Assembly (NCBI GenBank): GCA_022497145.1 | Contig: MU385885.1 | Span: 1 to 64,000, forward strand | Direction of reading: 5' to 3' | Source of the DNA: Rostrohypoxylon terebratum | Taxonomy: Eukaryota > Ascomycota > Sordariomycetes > Xylariales > Hypoxylaceae | DNA: 64,000 bases | Shown here: positions 47,582-59,282 of the stretch, one piece after another | Numbering within the stretch: position 1 is the first letter of the stretch | Layout of the letters: each line of letters starts with the position of its first letter | Notes under the pieces: generated by a model | Seen by the model: the letters and a program-made list of their open reading frames with translations, nothing else | Databases searched by the model: none | Told to the model about the DNA's origin: nothing | Program-made: the position numbers and the translations under genes

Positions 47582-49272
47582 TCATCGGCGTCGGGTCGCA
47601 GGTTGGCGGTGCTTAAGACGGCTTGTTCTCCATCCCTCATACCATTGCTCTCTGCTGGCCTCACGTAACTCTCCACGCCACTCGCTGAAAACGGCGTCCT
47701 TTAGGCGAGTGAAGTCGCAGTGCTCCTCGTTGTAAGGATCCGCAAAACCCCAAGGGAACTTACGACCAACGACACCTGGCTCGTAGAGATCGGGGCTGAT
47801 GACGGACATTGGGAGGAAAGGAGATTCGTCATTAGTCTCCTCTTCAGATGACTTTGATCGGCGTGTGGAGTTATTCGATCGGCGCTTTGAGGCTGGAGAA
47901 ACTCGGCCTTGAATGGGTAGATCATCGTCGTCTGCATCAACGTCGTCATCCTCCACCACAGCAGAGTCTTCTTTGTCTTCTTTGTCTTCCTTGGTCTCCA
48001 CTTCCTCGGCTATCTTCTCGTCCTCTTCATCTTCTTCCTCAGCCTCATCGATTCTGCTAGAGTCTGTGGTGGCCTCGTCGTCGTCATCAAGTCCCAGCGG
48101 TTCGAGGGGGTCGAAGTTCGCCTTCTTGAGACCAGCCCATACTGTCTTCTTGAGGACGGCCATGTGAGCGGTAGTGATAGTGTCGGCCTTTGAAATAACT
48201 GGGATCACTGTTGTCTTTCCTTGAAGAGTTCGCATGACTTGCAGGTCAAGATCTTCATCTAGAACACCTGCGCTGCGACCTGCGCTCTGGTCGTACTTTG
48301 CGCCGTGACCGTTGGCAGAGGCAGCCTTCTCAGCTGCAATGTTTCGGTCCAGACGAGCAGGATCTAGGATCAGGAATACTGCGTGGATGTGCGTATCCTG
48401 AACGCCGGGTGATCGAACCACCTTCATCTCTTCAGCGAACGTCTCCTCGAATTTGCTCTCTAAAAAGGTCGACATCTCTCTCAATTGTAGATCCACCACG
48501 CTCTTTTCGAGGCCCTCCGAATCCCACAGGGTCAGTCCGATGCGCTCTCCGTCAATCTCGCTCTCGAGGTAATGTGGTATAAAGTTGCCCGAAGGAGTGG
48601 CATTGGCGGTGACTTCCTGCTCAATCTCGGTCGATCGCTGAGATCGTTTCTTAGGTGGCAGAGCCAAAGACGTCTTGAGGAATTCGAGGAACGAGGTCTT
48701 TCCAGAACCACGGGTACCCACAATCAAGACACTATACTCATTCGTCAATCTAGGCTCGGCAAAGAGGAAAAGAAAATGTCAGAAGCGAAGAGGGGAAAAA
48801 AACAAACTTACTTGAAAGGAGTAGGATCTTTCCTTCGACGAACTCTTCTAGGGCTGTTGATGGTGCTAACGGCACTACTCGCATAGCTGTACCGGCCACG
48901 GTGCGTCATACTTTCGGTGCGGGCGTAGGGATCGACCCACGCTCCGTTGGGAACAGGCGGCACTGGAGGGCTGGCAAAGGTCGAAGACATCGAAGGTCGA
49001 CCTGGATCAATTGATGCTCTGGGAGGGTGGTGGTGAAAAGAGTGGTCTGCGGTTCCAGAAACGATTGCTAAAGAATCTGGGCGATTATCGCCTCCAAAAC
49101 TTTGCAGAGACGGAGATTGAGCACCATTGTAGAGTGCCGGGAGACGTGGAGGTGACTTGGGTACTGTTTCCCTAGGTTGCTCCTTCTGGTGCTTCTTCCC
49201 CTTGCCAAGGTCACCCGATTTACTGCGTCGAAGCAACATCCCGAAGCTAGATCGACGAGGCGGTTGGCTCAT
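47582..49272 (-). CDS. Septin-type GTPase with acidic insert
   Basis: This is a two-exon gene encoding about 542 aa. Exon 1 is 49272-48812, the intron is 48811-48750 (62 nt) and exon 2 is 48749-47582. The splice joins a basic, Ser/Pro-rich N-terminus (about 150 aa, MSQPPRRSSFGMLLRR) to a GTPase core. G1 is GTRGSGKT (residues 165-172), the G3-like motif is WDSEG, and the G4-like motif is SKADT. After G4 there is a ~110-residue insert of mostly Asp/Glu/Lys, then the septin-unique element GRKFPWG...NEEHCDFTRLKDAVF. The C-terminal coiled coil of canonical septins is missing; the protein ends in a short basic tail. It is probably a divergent septin of the kind annotated as septin-like in filamentous fungi, acting at the cortex. 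Whether it polymerises is unknown. Confidence 0.82.
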
Positions 49273-52200
49273 AGTTTAGTTCTTCCAAAACCAACTAGCA
49301 TGTGCTAGAAACTCAAATAGCTATCCAGACAAGGATGTCGGGTGCTATCGAAAGTTTTAATGTTCGTATAAACGACGGGTAATGGCAAGTAACAAGGTAC
49401 TGATGACGAATGCCTTCAAGGTTGGAATTCTGTCAGGGGAAAGGTATCCTCGAGACGAGAATAGATGAAAAGGGTACCGCAGCTGGAAGGCGTATAGTTC
49501 GAAAATAAAGTTCAGACTACAAGACCGATATTTTCTTATTCCGCCCAATTTTCCAAATGACTTTCCCGGTGAGGGGGTGGTACCTTGGAGCGGTAAAGGA
49601 AGGCAGGCTACTGCAAAAAGGTTCTAGGTTGTTGCTTGCGTCCAATTTGGGGAAAGAGTATCCCTCAATCTCGTGCTCGATCTCTCCTATCGTATAGAGT
49701 ATTCCAGGGAGCTTGTACCTGTAAGTGTGTGGTAGGTAGACCCGCGTTTCGATCGAAGGTTTAGTGATCTGCGCGTGCGAACTTTGAGAATCGTGTGTCT
49801 CTTATTCCCAGATTGAAATAAAATGGCTGGCTTTTTACGGTTTATGCTTGGGTATCTCAACTTGGACAGATTCTACTGTCGGCTAAAGAACGAGGGCAAA
49901 TGGACGAAACCAATTGACAGACGATCAACGCAAAGTAATTCGAAACTGTCTAGAAATTGCAGATATTAAAAGTCAGCCAGCTGTGAAAATAGAATCGTCT
50001 TGCGATGAAATAAAAGTGAAGTTCTTGCCAGTGCGGATGAGAAAGTCACGATTGGCATAAAACTGATGAAAGAAGGTCGCCGGTGTCTCTCGTCCCTTTT
50101 TTTTCTTTTTCTTGAGGATGGAATGTTTGGCGCATTAAGGGGACGAGAAAGCACCCTTAGAATAAAAGACGCTACCTAGGTACACTAGGTAGGGGTAGAA
50201 GGTGAACCAAGAGTTGCAGCAATTGTAACCAACTAGCTTCGAGCTCTTGTTTTTGCTCGCTTCCTACTCGATCTTGTCTGGCGCGTCGGTGGTAGTCGGT
50301 GGTAGTGGGCGCAAACTGGATTGGACAGTATTGCACCTCAACTGTTATCCCCTCCGACGTACTACGTAAACCAAAGTGGAAGTGCGAGATGAAATGGTAG
50401 GATGGACTGGATGATCCAATCGACAGTTTTTCACTCCGTGATCTACCGTCCTGCAGGACCGTAGCAGAGCGCAACAGCTTCAAGTCGTGCGATTACACAG
50501 AACCCACAGAACCCACACAACCCACCTAGAACTATCTCATACAGGACGGATCGAGACACCTTGTGTACATGCGACAGAATAGAAAGCGCTTTGAACGAAT
50601 GGAATAGACTAACTTACCTTTCGAATGAGAGAACGTAAATGCGAATAGTGAATGAATGCTGAAACGCCAGAAGGTGGTCAATTCACGATTGTCGCGCTGA
50701 AATAATAGATCTTGGTTAAAAGACGTGCGAGGTGCGCAGGTGGGCGTTTACTAAGTAGCAGGCTGTTCGCAAAATTGGGTCGGTCGATGTAGATTAGAAA
50801 AAAAGGGTCTTTGGTGCCGTGCCCCGGATGCCGTTGAAGATCAGACGACAGTGCGATTTTGTGCAGAATTGAGGATTGTCGAAGGAATATTCCACAGTCA
50901 ATGCATTGATATGTTTAGAACGAAGAACTGTCAGAGCTTGTTCAATAACAAGATTTGCTGGCAAGGGTGTACACAGCACACATCATCGAAAAAAAAATCG
51001 ATGTAGTAAAAGAAAAAAAACTTCGGAAGATGAATCTGTCAAGCTTCAAACATCGCGACGATTACACGAAATGAGCTCCTAACCTAAAATGTTTCCCTCT
51101 GCCAATCTGATTCAGAAAAAAAGGGGGGAGCATTCGTGCTAAGGAAAGTGCTAGGGGAGCATCTACACTACCAGTAATAGCCCTAGAACTGCCTGCCAGG
51201 TGGGCACTGGGCAGTTTGTGTCAGGTACCAAAGTATCCCACGCGTATCCACGCTGATGCCAACGCCTGAAGTTGGTGGTTTCATGTGAAATTTGATTCAT
51301 GATTGGGCAAGGTGCTGCAACTAAGTAGGACTAGCGCTGAAGTTAGTCAGAGTTGGTTCCGGAGTAAGTGACACAGAAATATCCCGACGACCTGGCTGAA
51401 TGGTGGAGATTGGGGGTACTTAACTACCTAATGAGGTAAAGCGTCTGATAAAAAAGGGCTTAGGTTGCTCAGGTTTGGATTGATCATTGCTGTAATGGTC
51501 ACTGTAATAATATCCAATACTATGTACTTCGGGGTATTTTCATATGTGGTAAGTATCTCCTGATTATATGCACATATGTATTTCCTATGTACATAATATT
51601 ATTGTATTCTTTCTTGTTTCTTGGATTTAAAATGTATGCAAAATCTCGAATGTTACCTTGGGAAACAACTTCGTTATCGAGGATTGCCTCAACGTCGTAG
51701 CACCAACGAAATCCAACAAGTTCAACAACACGTTCAACAAGTTCACTAAACCACTAAACTTGTTTTCCTTATGCAGCCTACGGAAGGAGTTACCTACACG
51801 AACAGCCACGCGGTTACCTGCATTAATATGGATTGCTAGTTAGTAATAGTTGCCTCTGCCTGACCAGCAGTGCAGCACAGTATCCGCGTGGGATCGAGCG
51901 GGTTTTCCTCCACGTGCGGTTCCTGCTAGCTACTTCCTTGCAGAATTTAGGTGCAACTAATTTGTTTCGGCTACCAACGTTTAGTGATCCTACATAGTAC
52001 TTTCAACACCCTATCATTTATGATTTGCCAACGATCTCGATACAGGTACTAGTATAATATGCCTCAATCCGACCAAGACACGGCTTGGAGGTAGGTTAGG
52101 TAACCGCTTCGAGAACCAATAAAACGGTACCGTTTTATGGCAACCATATGGCTACGGGTGCTAGGTATATCGATCTACGTCACTGTTTGTTTCTCTTAGA

Positions 52201-52490
52201 AATGTAGATTCGGCAAAAAGTACCTAGTACATACTAGGTAGGTAATATACCACAATATAAGAACATGAAAAAGGCACCATTCTTCAGAATCCACTAAAAC
52301 AATTTGTAAATTGCGAAGTGGAATTATAATATTTTGAGGGGGTTCCAGGTAGTCTACAAGTAATTATAGTACAAGCCGACCATAGGCTCTATATGCAGCC
52401 GTCTACCCCCAACCCATCTATGCTTTTTTATGATTCTACAAGGTATTTAACTAGTGGAGATTCCATATTATCTTCTAGATCTTGGAAGTC
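49273..52490. other. Long intergenic region, no gene recognised
   Basis: This is the promoter side of the septin-like gene and the 3' flank of the ABC1 kinase gene. Short frames on both strands only. I see no RNA gene. Confidence 0.5.
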
Positions 52491-54846
52491 TCAGCCCTCG
52501 AAGACCTCATGCTGTAATTCGACGCCGAAGTCTTTCGCCATGTCTCTCATCCGAGCTTCGACTTCGTCTTCCATACCCCCTCCCCAGCCAAGCCACTGTC
52601 TTAGCTTGAAGGTGTAGAACGCCACATCGGTAGCGAACAAAACCGTTTCAAACAGGAAATGTTGCCACATGTTCACCACACGTTCCCTCCATGGTAGGTT
52701 TGTGTCTTGGAATAGGCTTCGACTTGCCCAGTTGCCCATCATCTTAACTCGGTTTACAGGAGATCCCATGAATTGGTTATTGCCCTGAAATGACGTATGA
52801 GTCGCATTGGTTCGGCGAAACCGATTTCAGGTGTAAATAAAAGAGTACTTACCTGTACAATACGCATATTGCGGCCGATGAAGATGAGTTCCTTAGGCCA
52901 CTTTTCTTCGTCCGCCAACATCTCGCGAATGCCTTGCTTCATTCGTTGCTGGGCTTCGTAATGCCGTTCAGCAGGCGTCTTACCATGAAGTTCCTTCATG
53001 ATGTGCCCTCTCGTAGTTCCATCGCCGCCCTCGTAAGGGCGCATCAATGTTGCACTTGCAAATAGGTCAGGAGCGTTAACACCCCATTCTTTTGTGATCT
53101 CAGAAATAGTTTTGTTGTCAAATGTCATCAGTGACTTCCAGAACAGAGCGTATTGGTGTTTGAACTTAGGTGACATGTAAACGTAAAGTCCATGATCGAT
53201 GAGGACCAACTCGGCCTTCCCTGATGGTAACCGTCTGATGAAGATGTTACCTGGATGGGGATCGCAGTGCACAACTCCCCATTTGAATATTTCTGCAGTA
53301 TGTTAGTTTTCTAGAGAGAAATATGTCGATATGCGGAAGGTGCCAGTTACTCACTATCAACGTGTTAGCGTATGGATCATCATGGCAAAAGGGGGGAGGA
53401 TTCAAGCTTAAATCCTTCCCATACGTACCGAGCAGAAAAGAGATCCACCATAGTAGTCATGACTTCCTTACTAGACAATCCTAATCCGCCTTTGCCATTC
53501 CGTCCTTTCCAAGTATCTCTATCAGGCTTCAGCTTTTCTTTGAAGGGATTCTCTCGCAATTCTCGGCGAGCAGCTTGCCAGTCTGACTGGCTGAATTGTA
53601 GTTGAGCGCCGTGGACACCAGGAGATCCAGAACCTCCCAACCAACGACCACCCGTTGCTCCTTTGTCCCATAGCCTTACACCTTCGATCCATTCTGTGAC
53701 CAAGACTCGTTTTGTCGTAAACTCGGGGTAAACTTGGGGGATATAAACTCTGCCTTTAAGACTCGGTTCTGAATTCACGAGTTTTCGCATCATCTCCGAA
53801 TTCCTAGCTTCCGCTTCAAAATCTGTCTCTAACAGCAATCGCTCTGTGATGAAAGGTACTAGACTGTATAGTGGTAGATCAAACCACCACGTGTAAATTC
53901 GCATTACAACCCTATATTCTCGGTTAGCATGTCTTGGACAACTCTATCCACCACCGAAGGTAGCCTTACTTAAACGCCCACAGATCCCAACCAACCTGCT
54001 TCGCGATCTCCGGTTTCTGCAACTTAATCGCAACCTCCCGTCCATCCGGCAACCTCGCCCAATGGACCTGCGCCACACTGGCACTCGCCCTGGCTCTTCG
54101 TTCCACTACAACACCATGAATCAGTAACTGCTTTTTATGAAGGGGGTTGACTTATATGATGCACGTCCAAAGCTCGCAGAAACGCCACCAGAACGGGGAA
54201 AAAAGGAATCCCGAATATACATACTCAACCCCTTCCCCTCCTCCCCCGTAAAACTAACCCCAAAAACCTCCTCTACACCCCTCCCGCCAAAGTCCTTCCG
54301 GATAACCTTCTCGACATCCGCCCACTCATCCTGCGGCGCATCATCGAACATCCTGGCAAACATCCTCTGGAACTCGGGCGGCAAGACGGCGCTCTGCATG
54401 GCGATAGCCTGGCCGATCTTCAGGTACAGCCCGCCGTTGGAGCGCAGCAGCTCGAAGAGCCGTTCCGCGCTGCGGCGGTGCAGGTCCTCGATGGAGCCGC
54501 CGAAGAAGGGCTCGGCGCGGAAATTCAGCTTGTAGTCGAGGGCGACGAGCAACCCGGTGCCGAAGGTGAGGAGCGAGCGCCCGACGCCCTTCGCGAAGAC
54601 GTGGCTGTCGATCTCGTAGACGGCGCCGGTGATCAGCGAGACGACGAGCAGCCGCCGGCCCCATCGGCGGGTGCGTTTGAAGTCGCGCGCGGGCTGCGGC
54701 TTGCCGAGAGAGGCGGGGGAGGGGGGGCGGAGGGGCTCGAAGGACGCATGGCGGATTTGGAGGGGCCCGGGGCGTCGGGTGAGGCCCCGCGATATGTGCG
54801 CCGAGACACTGCGGCCGTGCAGCCGCGCTGCTCCGTGGCGGAACAT
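52491..54846 (-). CDS. Mitochondrial ABC1/ADCK (UbiB-type) kinase, MCP2/ADCK1-like
   Basis: The gene encodes about 657 aa in exons 54846-54225, 54105-53970, 53911-53430, 53292-52853 and 52784-52491. An Arg-rich N-terminus fits mitochondrial targeting, followed by a hydrophobic segment (LLVVSLITGAVYEI). Family motifs in order are KIGQ (K143-Q146), the Ala-rich loop ASASVAQVH, VAIKLQKP, VTEWIEG, HCDPHPGN and LIDHG. The order and the C-terminal MGSPVNRVKMM region match the ADCK1/Mcp2 branch rather than Coq8, whose members act in lipid homeostasis in mitochondria. A Gly/Arg/Lys-rich insert (about 60 residues) follows VTEWIEG. The third intron cannot be removed by one canonical splice: it is a twin intron, listed separately, and only its two-step removal gives SAQIFKWGVVHCDPHPGN in frame. 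Confidence 0.9.
53293..53429 (-). other. Spliceosomal twin intron (stwintron), [D1,2] type
   Basis: Between exon end GCT C (53430) and exon start AA ATA TTC (53292) lie 137 bases. The internal intron is 53428-53354 (75 nt): donor GTACGT, branch GCTAAC, acceptor GATAG. Removing it joins G (53429) to TGAGT (53353 onward), making an external donor GTGAGT that is absent from the genome. The external intron then uses branch ACTAAC and acceptor CTGCAG, leaving 62 nt to be removed. The final codon CAA gives FSAQIFKWG, as expected in ABC1 kinases. No single GT donor near 53430 gives the required reading phase. Confidence 0.85.
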
Positions 54847-57114
54847 TGGGTGTCTAACGGCTCACGGCTCACGGATTGGTAGACCGGCAGGTTAGCTGCC
54901 ACACGTGACAGATTCTGGAGGAGGCGGAAGACGAGCTTCCGGCCTCTTGTGGTACATGAAGGTAATCCTTTGCCCTTCAACGCCTATAAACTAATCATAT
55001 GATACGTTTTTTCACTCTGTAGGGATAATGCTACGATATGCGATGAATTTACGTGTAGTTACGCAAGGACGCTGCAGGCTGAGATCGATGACGAAAGATC
55101 CATTGCTTTTTTTCTTATCTTTATTTGTTCTTTATCTCCGTTGACCCCGAGTCCGTCGTTAAACTCGCCAAGAGTCGGAGTCCTTTAGACCCGTTTGACC
55201 GTCGGGGCCGATTCTCAGCTGGGCTGCTGGGGCATTGCACATTATGTAATCCTCAATTGAGTTCTGATGGATCTGTTCAGAGCTGACATTTGTAATCATA
55301 GTAATCAATTTTCAGTAATAGTATTCAATATTGCCTATTGATAATTCGGTATTTGGTGTCTTATGAGCTATTTTGGCCATTGAAATCGATTGATTGTGAA
55401 TATTAAGCTGATTCAAATACATGTACGAAGTAATACCTATTAGTATGTGCTCAGTAGAAGTAGAAAAGTTGTAGACCTGGGGTCACGTTCCCCACTATAT
55501 CGGGGAAATCGAAACTTAATAATACGAAGTACATCCGCAAGTAATTCTATGTCCGGAAGGGAAGGTGGAGAGAACATTCGAACATTTGAACATTTGAACA
55601 ATTCGTGCAGTTCGTAAACGGCGTACAAACTTGCTCCTAAATAAGAAAAATCGAGTTTCATGACACCTACATAAAAATCCCCAGCCGCTTAAAGGTTGTC
55701 CCCCGTAATCTGAGGCTCTGCATCAGAAACCAACCAATATGTTGTAGCAGCGTAGATCACAAGTTTGGTCTGGGATCCCTGGAAGTTTGAGGAAGCTTAC
55801 GCATTACGAAACGCGCCACGCTGGGTTATTCCTTAAATTCAAGCGCAAATCAGAAGCCTAGATTGAGAACTACTACCGTACCATCGATGAATTAGAGAGC
55901 GCCAGAGCCCTTCTCTACGATCATTTATTACCAGGATCCACGACCACTTTTTGTTCGATGGTCAAACTTCTAGGATTTACTCTCATCGTTGATCGTGTAT
56001 TGACCCATATGTTTCGTTATTCCGGTCAGTTCGTCCCACACAAAAGGCTATTAGTACTATACACTACATACGAAGTAGTACGTACTATGTATACTATGTA
56101 TTTTCTAAAATTTAGGTTCTTCAGGTCAACTCAACCATAAACCTTGAAGTCTCAACCGAGAAAATGCTTTGGTTTCGATAGCGAACCAAGTTCCAAGGTT
56201 TCGAAGATGGGGATAGTTCGCGGGGCTTCAGATGACTAAGGTGAGTCCAAGTAAATCATTCCTTTATCAAGTAAAGGAGCGACAATCTCCCTCGAATTAC
56301 CGACGCTACAAGAATAGAAGATGTTTGCTTGTTTGTAGTACTAGGTCTGTACGAGGTATATGATGAGTCAAATCACTTCTAAGGCTCAAAACTAATATTT
56401 AATTGCTGTGATTGGTGGATTGATTTACCAAAGACATAATCTCATCTCGTTGTCAACCGACTTGGTTTTTTTTTCCACCGACCTTCTTCTTTGAGGCATC
56501 TTTGTGTACCTCGAGTATTGGCCTACGTAACTGATTCAAGAGCCGACGATAAGCCTAGGTATTGATAACTAATATTACTCCTTGTACCTACCTGCCTGCC
56601 AATTGTCAGCTTAAGGCTTAAACTTTGCTCTCCGAGACCTTGTGTCGAGGTCCTGTATCCTACGGTGTGTATCGGACAAGTTTTCGCTAGGTGGATAATG
56701 CAGTCAGTAGCCAAGTAGACCAAATATTCGGTTCATATTATTATATACTGCCTGCTTTAGGGACCCTGAATCTCGTGGGATGCAACATAGCATCGTGTAA
56801 TAGTAGGTGAGCGTTTATGCCCGGTTCAGTATTCTCCGACAATCAAAGCATCAAACCGCAGACAGCAGGTTCACTAAAGCACGTCAACATCAACGGAAAA
56901 TCCCGTGATATTCAATTTTAGCCTATCTGAAGGGCTGCAGCATGTCGGCTCTCTATAAGTTACGGATAAGCTACTGGCTGCCAGCTCATCGCATCGATAC
57001 GACGTGCGGTAACGGGAGCCGCCCAGGTAGGGGGTTAGCCTTATTCCGACGTTCGCTTCAAACAGTCAGACAGAACTCAGATGGGACTCAGGCGCTGCTG
57101 ACCTGGGTCCTGTA

Positions 57115-57135
57115 GGCTGTTGGCTGTTGGCTGTT
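57115..57135. repeat. Tandem GGCTGTT, three copies
   Basis: Three perfect 7-base units. Confidence 0.85.
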
Positions 57136-57414
57136 GTACAATACACCTACGCTACCTGTCACTGGTTGCAGCAGGTACCAAGGCGGCACCGTTTTCCGGC
57201 TTGTCGAAGCACGGCATCATAGCATCACATATGGTTATCGTCATGATAATCGGCCGGTTGATTTTTAACGTCATTTGACCTGGTTAATTCTCTCAAACTC
57301 GTATATGAAAAGACGTGGTAGGTTGAATTAAAAACGCCGCTTGACTAGCTTGAAGCCTGCTGTCCCGTCAGGTTGTAGGGTCAAGCCCTGTTTGCGTGGA
57401 AGTATGGTGTATCC

Positions 57415-57571
57415 GCGAGAGTGCCAGAAAACAGCAGTTACTTAGACCCATGAAACTACCAAAGGATACATCCAATTGAATTTCATGAAAGCCCTGCTAA
57501 GGCTTTTTGAACCAATTAAAATGTGGTTTAGATAGATGCTTTTTGTATCTGCTGTTTTCTGGCACTCTCGC
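57415..57571. repeat. 23-bp perfect inverted repeat with 111-base spacer
   Basis: The arm at 57415-57437 (starting GCGAGAGTGCC) is matched exactly in reverse complement at 57549-57571. No ORF is inside. The size and arms resemble a small MITE-like or foldback element, but no clear target-site duplication is visible. Confidence 0.8.
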
Positions 57572-57573
57572 AG

Positions 57574-57615
57574 ATGGCGTATGGCGTATGGCATATGCTG
57601 TATGGTGTATGGTGT
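57574..57615. repeat. 7-bp minisatellite ATGGYRT, six units
   Basis: Units read ATGGCGT, ATGGCGT, ATGGCAT, ATGCTGT, ATGGTGT, ATGGTGT. It begins two bases after the right arm of the inverted repeat. A single ATGGTGT unit also lies just outside the left arm, at 57402-57408. Confidence 0.8.
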
Positions 57616-58321
57616 ATTGGATGCCATCCAATGTTGCTTTTTGCTAGTTAATATCAGACGGTGGCTATGTTTGCGGTAGAGTCGCTCAAGATTTATCACC
57701 GAGCTACGGCACGGCCAGCACTGCGTAATGGTGGGCTTCTCGCATAGGTACGCTACTGTAGAACTCGGTACCTAGGTACCTAGTCTCCAGCTACGAAGGT
57801 TCCTTATCTGCGTCGTACGTGTATTAATGATGACGAATTCTAGAACCGATTTAGATCGTCTGGATCATCAAGGTATTCATGCTTTATATTTGCAGTATCA
57901 TGTATGTAATGTAATATGTAGTATGTAAATGCGAAGGATGAATAAATCAAGAAACATTCGAGATTGCTAAGACGAAGAAGCGTCAAGTCAATCAACTAGT
58001 AACCCGCTAACCTTAGCGCTCTTCCGCTAGATCTTTTAGTTTAGTTCCTGTCACTTTTCAGGGCTCCAGGGCTCTCACCCGGTCCCCATCCTAGCCTGTT
58101 CCGATTAGTTATCCGGCCGCTAGCCCTAACAGCTCTTCAACTGTCAACTGTCGAGGATTGAAGGAGCCAGTTTCCCTAATACTCCGTACCTCCCAGGTGC
58201 TAGGCTCTATTAGGCTCTAAGGCCACGCACGCGCATACTATGTATTAGCGCATATACGCAGTAATAAGCTCTAGCCTCTGCTAAGTATCCTGGGCAGGTA
58301 CGGTATCCACCGTCAAGACGC

Positions 58322-58348
58322 CTTCTAACGCTTCTGACGCTTCTGACG
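58322..58348. repeat. Tandem CTTCTGACG, three copies
   Basis: Three 9-base units, the first with one change (CTTCTAACG). Confidence 0.85.
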
Positions 58349-59282
58349 CTTAAACGTAGGGAAAGTGCGTGGGCAGGTGGATTAGCAGGGCCAATACTAG
58401 TGCGCTAAGCCACTCTCTTAATCACATTTGCAGGGGGGTATACAAGAAGGATACAAGGGTTACCCAATCCAGACCAGCGAGATCACCAAATCAATTGCGT
58501 GCGGTCCCTAGCAAATTCCCCCCTTTGTCCTTCCAGTCCGTCCCAGTCCTTCCAACTTGACCCACTTGCATGTAAGTAATTTGTACCCTTTCCTTACTTC
58601 CTTACCAATTATGCTCTCAATCTGCAATCACGGCCCTGTTCCACCCACCCACCCAATCTTACCTAGCAGCCTACCACCATACGCTGCTCTTTCCTTCCAA
58701 TCAACCCAATCAACTCGACTTCTCGAGTTGATTTCCCGATCTTCAACTCTTGCGTCTGCGTCTGCGTCTCCGTCACCACTGGCACTGCCACCGAGCCAGT
58801 CTAACTAGGCAATCCAGTCCCGCCACTTCGATCGATATCGTCCTGAATTACTTTCAGTCACTCGTTTCTGGAAAGCGTGTTAGGTTGACGATATTTTGGT
58901 TATTCAACAATTCAAGTATTAGTAGGTAAAGGGGATTAAAAGAGATTTTAAACGTTTAAGAAGGAGGAATTCAGGAAATTGTGGAACGAGTTCGCGTGCT
59001 TGGGTATCGGGTGCTCATGAACGACGAACCGGCTAGTAGCATTTGCATAAAGGATTAACGCCAAATTATCAAGACGCCTAAATTCTAAGAGACCCGATCG
59101 TTCTACATGTCGCCGCCGCCGAGATCCGTTTACCTCAATTGGCAACCCTCGCATGCGCAAACGTATTATCACCTTTAAGTTTTAGGTCGACCGGTTCCGA
59201 AATCCGATCCAACGAAGGCGACGACAAACCTCTACGGCGTCGCGACTCGTCCGAGTCGGCGCAACGCTCCTAAGCCGCCACC

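Larger units (their letters stand above)
54847..59282. other. Long divergent intergenic region with hairpin and minisatellites
   Basis: This lies between the start codons of the ABC1 kinase (minus) and palI (plus). No coding exon is recognised. It contains several short tandem repeats: AACATTTG-like at 55575-55600, GGCTGTT x3 at 57115-57135, CTTCTGACG x3 at 58322-58348, and GCGTCT x3 at 58752-58769. It also holds a 23-bp inverted repeat listed separately. Confidence 0.5.

Noticed and set aside
54341..54882. Overlapping frames on both strands at the 5' part of the ABC1 kinase gene
   Set aside because: They are shadows of a GC-rich exon. The kinase frame carries the conserved KIGQ motif.
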